16,782 nucleotides of DNA, from positions 178,093 through 194,874 of the forward strand of contig NW_003131355.1 in NCBI RefSeq assembly GCF_000003605.2. The letters are read 5' to 3'. Source of the DNA: Saccoglossus kowalevskii (lineage: Eukaryota > Hemichordata > Enteropneusta > Harrimaniidae). This document shows positions 9,665-16,782 of the stretch, piece after piece. The position numbers and the translations under genes are program-made. Within the stretch, counting starts at the first letter, position 1, and every line of letters begins with the position of its first letter. Below the pieces are notes generated by a model. That model had not been told where the DNA came from and ran no database searches. It was given only the letters and a program-made list of their open reading frames with translations.

Positions 9665-9844
9665 TCTGAATCAGTGACAGATGGGTCTACCATTACCAAT
9701 CTCAGTGGAAACTTTAGAGGGGTGTCAGGGCTACATTTTGATGGGAATTATAGTGGTGATACTGAAACAAACCCAGGTCCTGGTAATATACAAAGACCTG
9801 AATTAAAGTATTCAGTTATCAGATTAAGGGAAATCAATTTATGA
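9665..9844 (+). pseudogene. Retrotransposon remnant with a 2A-like peptide motif
   Basis: The frame is open for 59 codons from just after a stop (9662-9664) to TGA (9842-9844) and has no ATG. Residues 30-39 (9752-9781) read SGDTETNPGP, matching the D-x-E-x-N-P-G-P core of 2A/2A-like peptides, at which ribosomes skip the final Gly-Pro bond; Thr replaces the usual Val/Ile after Asp. Such sequences are known at the N-termini of non-LTR retrotransposon proteins (and some NLR proteins) in molluscs, echinoderms, lancelets and other invertebrates. The usual hydrophobic run before the motif is weak here (GLHFDGNY). The lack of a start, the short length and the adjoining RT-like frame point to a decayed element. 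Confidence 0.55.
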
Positions 9845-9915
9845 TGAGTTGTACTCACATAGAGTACATATCAATTCAATTGTTTGCAGATGATCAATTT
9901 ATTTTTTATAATTAA
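9802..9915 (+). pseudogene. Possible reverse-transcriptase fragment with a FADD box
   Basis: A plus-strand frame (37 codons, stop TAA at 9913-9915) partly overlaps the 2A-like frame in a different register. Its C-terminal part reads IQLFADDQFIFYN (9874-9912). The hydrophobic-[FY]ADD-hydrophobic pattern is the catalytic palm motif of reverse transcriptases, in which the two Asp bind metal. In an intact non-LTR element this box would lie well over a kilobase after the N-terminal 2A, so a large internal deletion is implied. FADD alone could occur by chance in this much sequence; adjacency to the 2A-like motif raises the likelihood. Confidence 0.3.
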
Positions 9916-9984
9916 ATGACTGGACTGTGACATTCATGTCTTGTTTTACTTCTGTTCACCAGTCTGAACCTTCATCTCAGGCAT

Positions 9985-10020
9985 GCTTGACAGACACATC
10001 AAGCTTGACAGACACATCAC
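9985..10020. repeat. 18-bp tandem duplication
   Basis: GCTTGACAGACACATCA occurs at 9985 and again at 10003, followed by a short CA-rich stretch (ACACACACATCATCAT). A simple local duplication. Confidence 0.85.
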
Positions 10021-10059
10021 ACACACATCATCATGCTTTTGTTTCATAATCCAATTCAC

Positions 10060-10510
10060 AATGGCCGAATGACAGCCATTTTAGTGCCAATAGTTCTTCA
10101 AGAACAAGCCTTTCTGTCATTCTTGAACCAAATGTTATAATGAAAGCTGTTCCAGGGCCATTTTTCTGACATTGATTGATCACATTCAAATTTTACACAT
10201 ACATGTACATGATACGTATTATATAAGCACATGTGCTCATTTCATGGCTGCATGGCAGCCATTTTAATTTTACAAATGTACCAACATTTCTGTCATTCAA
10301 GAACCAGATCTCTGTCATGCATGGTGATATTTAATTAAAATTTGATACATACTTGTACATGTACATTGAAAATGATGGGATATTTTCCCCAGATCAAATT
10401 CTAAATGACTGACTGGTGGTCATTTTGTTTTAATGAATGGTGTTTCAATGTCGTATCTTTGACATTGACTGATTTCATTGAATACAAATGCACAAAAGTT
10501 GCACAAATAG
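10060..10510. repeat. Three diverged tandem copies of a ~160-180-bp unit
   Basis: The copies begin near 10060 (AATGGCCGAATGACAGCCAT), 10243 (CATGGCTGCATGGCAGCCAT) and 10404 (AATGACTGACTGGTGGTCAT). Within copies 1 and 2 the blocks TTTCTGTCATTC, GAACCA and ACATGTACAT recur in the same order. CTGACATTGATTGATCACAT in copy 1 corresponds to TTGACATTGACTGATTTCAT in copy 3. The palindromic head (GGC-GCC around an ATGGC core) is reminiscent of interspersed repeats in bivalve genomes. No coding potential. Confidence 0.55.
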
Positions 10511-11189
10511 ACTGATTGCAGTGTCAGGTCATAATTGATAATAGACATGAATGTTTTGTATTGGCTGTCATACTACCAGCAACAACTGCATCACCACTTA
10601 AATGTAGTCTACCATCATACTAACCACATCCATTTTGGTTGACACATTTAAATAGGTCATGGCTTTATTCAATTTTTTTTATTCATTATTTGGTAAAAGT
10701 AATAATCCACTAGGGGTTTCTGCAATTATAAAAAAATTAAAAAAAAAAATTAACAACATTTTCTCACAAAAGTTCTAATTTAAATCACATTGAACTTTTT
10801 GCTATCAAAGGTACATTTAAATATTTTCAATATTGACCCCAAAACTTACATCTAAATTTAGAAATCAATATTTTGTTACCAAAACTAGGAGTTATAATTT
10901 TGATTGTATACATACATACATTGATACATGTACTAATGACTAGTGAGTGTTTAAAAAGTGATAGGTTATTTCCCAGTCAAACTAGTGAAAATTGAAACTT
11001 AAAATTTGTTCATGGTTTGCTTATGTTAATAAAAATTAAATAATATTATTGAATGCTATTCTTCTCTGATGTTCACAAAACAAAACATGAAAAATTCAAA
11101 TTATCTGTGTGTTTTTTTTTGTGCGTACTTGAAATGGAACGCAAGTTTTTAAAACAATTCTTTAATGCAAGGCTGGCTTTCTGGCTGGG
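10511..11189. other. No identifiable gene; A/T runs
   Basis: AT-rich unique sequence. An A-rich tract at about 10730-10751 (A7 TT A11) could be a retroelement tail, but no element body can be recognised next to it. CATACATACATTGATACATG near 10911 is a short degenerate microsatellite. Confidence 0.4.
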
Positions 11190-11251
11190 CTGGTGAAAAT
11201 TGAAAGTTACCTGACGTCTGGTGAAAATTGAAAGTTACCTGCCGTCTGGTG
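11190..11251. repeat. 28-bp tandem repeat, 2.2 copies
   Basis: CTGGTGAAAATTGAAAGTTA plus CCTGACGT starts at 11190 and repeats at 11218 with one substitution (ACGT to CCGT). A partial CTGGTG third copy starts at 11246. A related GTGAAAATTGAAACTT lies near 10985, so the unit may have a wider family. Confidence 0.85.
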
Positions 11252-12060
11252 CACAATTTTGAGAGGTGATGTAGAATGTGATGTTGTGTCTGAAAATAAA
11301 TGAGCGTATCCTATGTCTGTACACTGTGGTCTGTCTTTGCATCTACAGCAATGTACAGTGGTTTGTAATCTTATTCAATGCTTTCTTTCCCAATTCATTA
11401 ACTCTTGACCTTTGGTGTTTGTATGGCTACAATGTATCTGTCTTGAGGATATTGTATCAGCTGTATTGACTCTGTAGGTACACATGTACATATGAAAGCA
11501 ATAATAGCAATGTCTGAATTCACCTGAGGGTTTTGAAATGCAGTAATTTGGTTTGTCTGAAGGCTTTAGTGGGACTGCTAAAGGCTCATACATGTATGCT
11601 TGGCTTCTGTTGTTGTTGTCTGTGTGCGTCATTAAGTGTTATGAAAGGACTGCTACATTTACTATTCTAATGTGAAATTCCTCTGTATTTGAAACTTGTT
11701 TGGAAGCCATTAGGATGAGTCTGTGAAGTAGAATCTTACCTTTTTACTCTGTTTAGCAGACACATGTAGTTTTAAGATAGGATCTAAACTGCAGATCTTA
11801 TTTGAATCTGTTTTTGAAGATCGTTTTCAACAAAAACATGATACCAGATTGTACATAGGAAAATAGATAGAAAAGTAGAAATGTACATCTCAGTTCTGGA
11901 ATTTGAAAGGTGTCCTGGAAAAATGCCTTTGAGTTTTAGAAAGTCCTGGAAATGACAATTTGCACAAAACGCAATTACTGTTGCAAAGTTGTCTTTCAGA
12001 ATCACTATAAAAATGTTAAAAAGTAGAATGTTTGGATGATCAACTTGAAATGTCTCTTCT
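11252..12060. other. No identifiable gene; degenerate GTCCTGGAAA repeats
   Basis: GTTCTGGAATTTGAAA, GTCCTGGAAAAATGCC and GTCCTGGAAATGAC follow each other at 11893-11955, and AAGTCCTAGAATTT appears again near 12132. This looks like a small degenerate internal repeat of a widely scattered type. Frames at 11278-11469 (plus), 11375-11632 and 11784-12005 (minus) show no recognisable protein features. Confidence 0.35.
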
Positions 12061-12069
12061 GTTGTTTAA

Positions 12070-12110
12070 CCCCAAACCCCCAAAAATAAAACCCCCAAAA
12101 TGAAACCCCC
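12070..12110 (-). other. C-run cluster, G-quadruplex-capable on the minus strand
   Basis: There are four C runs at 12070-12073, 12077-12081, 12092-12096 and 12106-12110 (lengths 4, 5, 5, 5), separated by 3, 10 and 9 bases of A-rich spacer. On the minus strand they give four G tracts that could form an intramolecular quadruplex, though two loops are long. The cluster stands out because the surrounding kilobases have almost no C or G runs. The spacing also fits a degenerate (A)n-CCCCC simple repeat. Confidence 0.5.
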
Positions 12111-12360
12111 AAAAACTTGTGGAAAACTGCTAAAGTCCTAGAATTTAATTTCATCTCAGGTGTACAGTGATTATTTATTTTCATGTTGGAAGTGTTACCT
12201 GGCTGCAAATAGACTGCAATGCATTGGACTATGGTGTAGAATATATGGAATAGAATATTTTATTTGACTCGAAATAATAAGAATTTACAAAAATTATTAC
12301 CAACAAAAGAACAAACACTGTGACAGTCACACTGTCTACTGACATGTAGTGGATAATATT

Positions 12361-12435
12361 TGGTAATCCTTGTCCTGAGTAACTATTCAAAATAGCTACA
12401 TGTAGATGTTTCAAACAATGACTTTTTATCAATAG
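12361..12435 (+). repeat. Dispersed repeat (family 4), copy 1
   Basis: This ~75-bp segment aligns in the same orientation with 16493-16560. Shared blocks are TGGTAATC, AGTAACTA, AAAATAGCT, GATGTTT, CAATG and TTTATCAATA. The main difference is a six-base ACATGT insertion here. The copies are 4.1 kb apart and the conserved span is too long for chance. Family identity is unknown. Confidence 0.7.
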
Positions 12436-12861
12436 GAAAATGTTTAAGTGTATACATGTAGGTAGAACACATGAAAACTATAAAATGAAATCGCTAAAAT
12501 CTGACAAAATCTGAAAGTTATAGTACCAGCTTTCGATTTGCAAAAATTATTTTATAATACTTCTGTTCTTTTCCTGGTTGCCCACCCTGCAGCCCTGAAT
12601 ATGTAAATAATTAAACTTACATTACTATGATTGGGTTGACAATTTGAGCATTTGGGCAGTCATGATATCATCATTTCCCTATGTCATTGTGTGACTAGAA
12701 AAAAGCTTCAGTATTATGAAAACTAACAACTTACAAAATTTGTTGCCATTTAACTGTTTTTCATGAAACTCAAATGGTTTATTGTTCTTTGTTTGAAACA
12801 ACATTCAATATTATCCCCAAGGCTTATTATAAACATTGTAAAGTATTTATCTAAAAGTTCA

Positions 12862-12929
12862 CCCTGGGCGGTGTTTTGGTTAATTGGTCATATTTTGGGA
12901 GATCACTAGAACCAAAACATCACCCAGGG
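12862..12929. repeat. Inverted repeat: 20-bp arms, 28-nt loop
   Basis: CCCTGGGCGGTGTTTTGGTT (12862-12881) pairs with AACCAAAACATCACCCAGGG (12910-12929). As RNA this gives 18 Watson-Crick pairs, one G-U pair and one mismatch. The arms are clearly more GC-rich than the surroundings. Pairing does not extend past the base of the stem, unlike a typical pre-miRNA. It may be the remains of a transposon end or a hairpin of unknown role. Confidence 0.6.
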
Positions 12930-13103
12930 CTATGTTTTGGTACTTCTTTGTGCAATCAACTATTTTCATGTCCCAACCCAGTGTCAACAAAGACTGGATT
13001 TGTCATACAGTAGTTTGATCTGCACTTGGTTCTGTAAAAATTAATTATTGTATCTGCAGCAGTTTGGTTTGCTCGGTTTGTCAGTTTGTTGGTCTGAAGC
13101 TTA

Positions 13104-13441
13104 GCACATTATGTTCAGAGCTGGAACAGTGTTCTTAGTACTATAGTAGCTAGTACTTTGTATGATTTTGTAAGGAGCAATTTTGTCAGTCTTTTTTGCA
13201 GAACATTGTTTTCAAAACTGTTTACATGCCCCGATATTATATCAGAAATGGATGATTCTGAAAGTACAGAGTACAGATTTTGGTTTACGCGTCCAAAGTG
13301 TACTATAGAAGATATGCAAGTGCTCTTAGGAAAATAAATCTGTCATGTGATCTAAAACGACTGTCTACTTTCAGTGACAGGCATAAATCTCATGTAGTAT
13401 ACTGGAATGGAAACAATAGTTTTATATTGAAAAACAAATGA
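13104..13441 (+). pseudogene. Possible DIRS-like retroelement fragment with a frameshift
   Basis: One frame is open from 13104 to a TAA at 13335-13337. Its C-terminal part (13281-13334) reads WFTRPKCTIEDMQVLLGK. From memory, the pattern W..R.KCT....Q.L.GK recurs downstream of the palm in DIRS-type and related tyrosine-recombinase retrotransposon polyproteins. A second frame is open across the break (13310-13438, TGA at 13439-13441), so a single-base indel near 13335 may have split an older frame. The upstream half of the frame is not recognisable. An acceptor-like pyrimidine tract and CAG end at 13201, so a host exon is the main alternative. Confidence 0.3.
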
Positions 13442-13918
13442 ATAACTGACAACAATTACAAAACAATCAACAGAACAAGTAGACTACATAACATTGTTAA
13501 ATCTCTAAGACATTGACATGAAATTGATAAATATGTCCTTTCATGAATTACACAAAAAGAATGGTTTTTATTTTATACATTCTCTTAAAAAATCCAAATT
13601 GTAAGATGGATGACATCACAGTATATTATGACACCCTACATGAATTCCTGTTGAGATCATACTGTGACATGTAATAGCTCAGAATAAAGGAAATGATAAA
13701 TTTAATGTTGAATCTAGAATGAAGTTATTGTTTCAAAGATGATTAATTAGACTCTCTCTGCTAATGGGTTGTTGGATCTCCTGGTGTGCTAGTAGTTTCT
13801 CTGTTGATGTGTATGTGTGAAAGTCTAGGCTTGAGGCCACACAGTGTGCATCTGTTGAGAAAAATGATCTAGTAGTACAGGCTAGTAAGGATCAGTGCTA
13901 TTTTTGAAAAGCTATTGA

Positions 13919-14047
13919 GGGGTGGGAATACAACAAACTGGGTGGTTTGCTGCTGATATGTTGAACAGTTTGAACATTCGGATGATGGAAACGTTGACAG
14001 ATGTACTCAACACTAGTGATAGATTCTCACAAGGCTGTCAACACTAG
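13919..14047 (+). other. Short open frame of unknown significance
   Basis: A 42-codon frame between stops (13916-13918 and 14045-14047) has a more balanced residue mix than other frames here (for example GWFAADMLNSLNIRMMETL) and lies in a locally less AT-rich patch (about 13740-14060). Internal ATGs exist, but I see no homology, no convincing splice sites and no neighbouring exon. A TCAACACTAG direct repeat occurs near 14008 and 14038. Most likely non-coding. Confidence 0.12.
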
Positions 14048-14274
14048 AATGTAGAAACTATGTAAACTGTTCATTTTCTGCAAAATTATTTGTTTGTCGT
14101 TTAAGAAAAATAAATTTTAGAGTATTTACTAGATTTTAGAAAAAGGGTGCATGTAGACTTGTAGTTGTACATACATAGATATATATTGGATTATTTTGAC
14201 CATAGACAAATGTAATATTTTAGTAGTAACATATTTTTTGACAGTGGTGACACGACCATTTACATGTAAATTTA

Positions 14275-14436
14275 CTGTAAAATCGCTATTAGAAACCGCG
14301 ACTTCTATTAAAATGGTACAATACAACAGAGGGGATGCGGCTTCTATTAGAGCATCTACACATATGAGAAATGATGATTTTTTGGTTCTCAATTATTCAA
14401 AAAGAATGGGTACGTCTTCTAATACAGATTTTACAG
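14275..14436 (+). mobile_element. Complete MITE, family 2 (162 bp, TA-flanked)
   Basis: The left end CTGTAAAATCGCTATTAGAA and the reverse complement of the right end CTGTAAAATCTGTATTAGAA form terminal inverted repeats (20 of the first 24 positions agree), and the element is flanked by TA on both sides (14273-14274, 14437-14438). TA target duplications and short CTGTAAAAT termini fit a non-autonomous element mobilised by a Tc1/mariner-like or other TA-targeting transposase; the transposase class is an inference. Inside are repeats of the type GC(G)(G/A)CTTCTATTA. It encodes nothing; frames across it on both strands run into flanking DNA. A second, truncated copy lies inverted at 3065-3182. Confidence 0.85.
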
Positions 14437-14449
14437 TAGTCTAGAGGAA

Positions 14450-15405
14450 ATACGTTATTTTGAATAAGGTTTGAGAAATCTACTTAACAAGAGTTATGTT
14501 AATTAAATAATGACAATGATGAGTGTTAAAATACTAAATCTGCTGTTGATAATGTGCTGATAGTGGCCTGCATGTCTGATAATTTGTGTGTTTTCACTGT
14601 ATGACATACTAATTAACATAAATTATGAGTATATTGCTTGACAGTAAGATATGAATTATCTACATGTATGTCTACACACTGTGGACTATTAAAGACGGTT
14701 TTCTCAAATTGTTGAGGTTCACCAAAAAAATAATCCTACTTTTGTGAACAGGTGTAGGATGGTGCTATTGTAGTATTGTAATGGCCTGATATGAACCAAG
14801 AAAAATTATTATTTTATGAGATGGCAAAATTATTAGAGGAAAAACTGTAATTATAAATTATACTTTATGAGTGGGCTTTAGTCCATATTTTCATATATAG
14901 TTGTTTATATTGCATTGTTTTTACTTGTAGTTTTCTACAGACACTGTGATTAGTGTGCACCTGCCAACATTTACATTTAAATTGAACACTGGGTTGCTTA
15001 TCATTGGACAGAATTTAAATAGGTCACTGCCCTTTCATAAAAAAATGGGAACATAATTTAAAAATAACAGAATGACATGACTATGACGTTTGTGGGATAT
15101 GCAAGTTATTTTTACCTGTGATGCTACATGTATATATCCATGCTTCACTAATGAAAATATGGCTGCAAGAAACACTGCATCGCTTTTCAGGGTGAGGCCA
15201 TGGTGTTATGATAATTAATGTGTAATCGATATTCATGAGGTGTTAGATTTGGTATAAAATATTATTACTGATTTTAAATATATACATTATGCTTAAATTA
15301 TTTTGTATTCAATATTTGGACAAATTGATTTCCTGTTAAGTACCAGTATCCTGTACGTCAGGAATCTTTTTGCATCACAAACTTAAAGCAAGGAAATTGA
15401 TGTTA
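14450..15405. other. No identifiable feature
   Basis: AT-rich unique sequence without a usable frame, repeat array or RNA gene signature. Confidence 0.45.
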
Positions 15406-15407
15406 TA

Positions 15408-15616
15408 CTGTGAAATACTTTATTTTAGTGGGAATTAATTTTCGCTGAAAAGACTTTTTGGGTGTTTTGTTATGGATTTTATTTTCACTGATTTTTACGA
15501 TTTAAATCTAAAATATAGGAAAAAAAGAATATTCGCTTGATTTTATTTTCACTGAATCATTCCTTCAGCGAAAATAGCGAAAATTAATTCCAAGTGAAAA
15601 ATAAAGTATTTTACAG
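15408..15616. mobile_element. Complete MITE, family 1 (209 bp, TA-flanked)
   Basis: The left arm CTGTGAAATACTTTATTTTA continuing through GGAATTAATTTTCGCTGAA pairs with the right arm, which ends TAAAGTATTTTACAG. The arms extend about 42-53 bp with small indels. TA lies on each side (15406-15407, 15617-15618). The interior has a 17-bp direct repeat GATTTTATTTTCACTGA (15475-15491 and 15539-15555). The termini resemble those of family 2 (CTGTRAAAT), so the same transposase source may have moved both. No coding capacity. A diverged fragment of the family lies at about 1275-1325. Confidence 0.88.
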
Positions 15617-15668
15617 TACTTGGTAAATTAATACACCTCATGGAAGTGGTAGTCAAATAAAATATGCT

Positions 15669-15922
15669 GTTTAACTTTTTCACAACCAGTTACCTCATTT
15701 CATCACAAATTCACAAAATAGTCCTGTTTATAGTCTGCACTTTCATTCAGAAGATTGTGATAAAAATAGCAGGTTTTTTTAGTAAAAACTGAAAATTGAC
15801 TCAAATTTTGTCTGTTGGCTGCAAAATTAGGATTCATGTTCGGGAATATTGAAGAATATAAGAGAAAAAGTGCAGAAAAATTCAGACAAGAAACCTGGTG
15901 GTGAAAACGCTAACAAATGAAA
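15669..15922 (-). mobile_element. Short dispersed repeat (family 3), copy B, inverted relative to copy A
   Basis: The reverse complement of this segment matches 3995-4241 in order from the CACCACCAG block to the GTGAATTTGTGATGAA block. Its two ends (GTTTAACTTTTTCACAACCA at the left, and the reverse complement of the right end, GTTAGCGTTTTCACCACCAG) form a clearer ~20-bp terminal inverted repeat than in copy A. No unambiguous target duplication is visible. It sits 52 bp after the family 1 MITE, which suggests a local insertion-tolerant site. Confidence 0.78.
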
Positions 15923-16456
15923 TAGCTCATACCGTTCATAAAGGAAGAAAATGGTCACTACTTGGTTATAAACTCAGATAAAATAGTCTAGACTGTGATG
16001 TGAGCCTTTAGGCCGTCAGAATTTACATATACATTGTAGATTTATTGGCTAATGTACTATATAAAGGGAATTATCCCGCAGCTTTGAATTCAACAATCAT
16101 CACATTGGTAGAGAAACCGTAATGAAGTAACAAATTCCATATATATTTGTCAACACTAAAGAAATGTTATTAACTGTTAGATTACCCATGAGGCAGTATA
16201 GTTCAATGGATCATGTGAATTACATCGATATTAATGACTTAGGGGAAAGGTTTTTCTTTGAATCATTACTCATAAGGAGTAAGTAGATAATTGAATCACT
16301 GAGTTCAGTTGAGGACACTCGCTGACAATAACTTTAAAAGTATTATTTCATTTATTATTATTAGTGTCTTATTCTGTCAAAAGTTGAACATTATTATGAT
16401 ATATTAGTATCACATAATATGTTAACTTTTTTAACTTGTAAGTAGTAATATTTAAA

Positions 16457-16592
16457 AGTATATATTTACTGTTGATATATCGTAAAACATTTTTGGTAAT
16501 CATTGTTCTAAGTAACTAATAAAATAGCTGGATGTTTTGAGCAATGGCTCTTTATCAATAACCTAGAAGAAAATCAGTATATTTACTGTTGA
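16457..16592 (+). repeat. Dispersed repeat (family 4), copy 2, between short direct repeats
   Basis: The part homologous to 12361-12435 spans 16493-16560. It is bracketed by near-identical direct repeats AGTATATATTTACTGTTGA (16457-16475) and AGTATATTTACTGTTGA (16576-16592), which differ by one TA. They could be target-site duplications around a ~100-bp inserted sequence, SINE-like in style, or a simple local duplication. Copy 1 shows no matching flanking duplication, which weakens the first reading. Confidence 0.5.
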
Positions 16593-16689
16593 ATGTATTA
16601 TCTTATTATTAAAATGTATTTATTATTAGACCCCTCCCCCTGAAATTAATATTTGCCCTCCTAAATACCTAATACTATAAAAAATTTGG

Positions 16690-16782
16690 GGTATGCCTTT
16701 TTTTACCTTGCCCGTACCATCAAAGATGGAAGGAAAGATATATTAAGGAAAAATTTTGTCCGGCGTGTCGTCGTGTTGTGTC
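16690..16782. repeat. Edge-truncated segment ending in GTC-rich sequence, probably a dispersed repeat
   Basis: The last ~25 bases (TTGTCCGGCGTGTCGTCGTG onward) are markedly richer in CpG and GTC than anything else in the window and follow a TTTTTTTACCTTGCCCGTAC tract. This style is similar to the GTCYGT-rich part of the hairpin-headed segment at 9341-9470. The element continues beyond the window, so its nature cannot be settled. Confidence 0.3.

Noticed and set aside
12070-12110. Telomere-like repeat
   Set aside because: The AACCCC-type runs are irregular in spacing and differ from the TTAGGG repeat expected in most animals.
12862-12929. Pre-microRNA hairpin
   Set aside because: No pairing beyond the 20-bp stem and a large 28-nt loop. 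Kept only as an inverted repeat.
14129-14444. Overlapping 82- and 87-codon frames on opposite strands
   Set aside because: Both run across the non-coding family 2 MITE and its flanks.
3065-15922. Large inverted duplication linking 3-4 kb with 14-16 kb
   Set aside because: Two repeat families are each inverted between the two areas, but their order is the same on both sides instead of reversed. Independent insertions explain this better.
16043-16068. ATTGG (reverse CCAAT) followed by TATATAAAGGG, promoter-like
   Set aside because: TATA-like strings are frequent at this composition, and no transcript-like or coding sequence follows.
1-16782. tRNA, rRNA, snRNA or CRISPR loci
   Set aside because: I looked for B-box-like GGTTCGA strings, snRNA landmarks and regularly spaced repeats with unique spacers, and found none. 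The tandem arrays here have no spacers.

Overview
The window looks like non-coding nuclear DNA from a marine invertebrate, most likely a lophotrochozoan such as a bivalve, gastropod or brachiopod. The sequence is roughly two-thirds A+T, every frame is broken into short pieces, and there are no bacterial-style genes, operons or ribosome binding sites. The 7-mer ACATGTA occurs about 33 times by eye, where about four would be expected on both strands. TA-flanked miniature inverted-repeat elements, homogeneous minisatellites and decayed retroelement pieces are scattered through it. The taxon is an inference from sequence style and is not proven. I see no intact protein-coding gene, no tRNA or rRNA, and no CRISPR. 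The window is best read as an intergenic or intronic stretch dominated by repeats.

Layout. At 1-2290 there is AT-rich unique sequence with a fragment of a MITE (family 1, about 1275-1325), a very AT-rich block (about 1384-1545) and a weak antisense protein fossil (1562-1895). At 2290-2760 there is a decayed satellite with a perfect 8 x 19-bp core. At 2860-4340 there is a diverged duplication, a truncated copy of MITE family 2 (3065-3182), one copy of a 250-bp repeat (3995-4241) and a 19-bp duplication. At 4340-6100 there is a 67-bp duplication in which each copy carries a full match to the ZNF143/Staf consensus, then eight copies of a ~34-bp repeat with a GGTCAAAGT core. At 6100-8780 I see nothing definite. 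At 8780-9128 there is a five-copy 69-bp minisatellite. At 9341-9915 there is a hairpin, then a short frame carrying a 2A-like peptide motif (GDTETNPGP), then a partly overlapping frame with a LFADD reverse-transcriptase-like box; this is probably a decayed non-LTR retrotransposon. At 10060-10510 there are three diverged copies of a ~160-180-bp unit. At 11190-12930 there are small duplications, a C-run block with G-quadruplex potential on the minus strand, one copy of a dispersed repeat, and an inverted repeat. At 13104-13441 there is a possible DIRS-like retroelement fragment. At 14275-14436 there is a complete family 2 MITE, at 15408-15616 a complete family 1 MITE, at 15669-15922 the inverted partner of the 3995 repeat, and at 16493-16560 the partner of the 12361 repeat. 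The last 100 bases enter another probable dispersed repeat cut by the window edge.

No genes can be shown to work together here. What links the features is repeat biology: three short-element families are each present at least twice inside 16.8 kb, two of them share TA targets and CTGTRAAAT ends, and retroelement remnants lie between them. The two most informative signals are the 2A-like motif at 9752-9781 and the paired ZNF143-like sites at 5404-5421 and 5471-5488.
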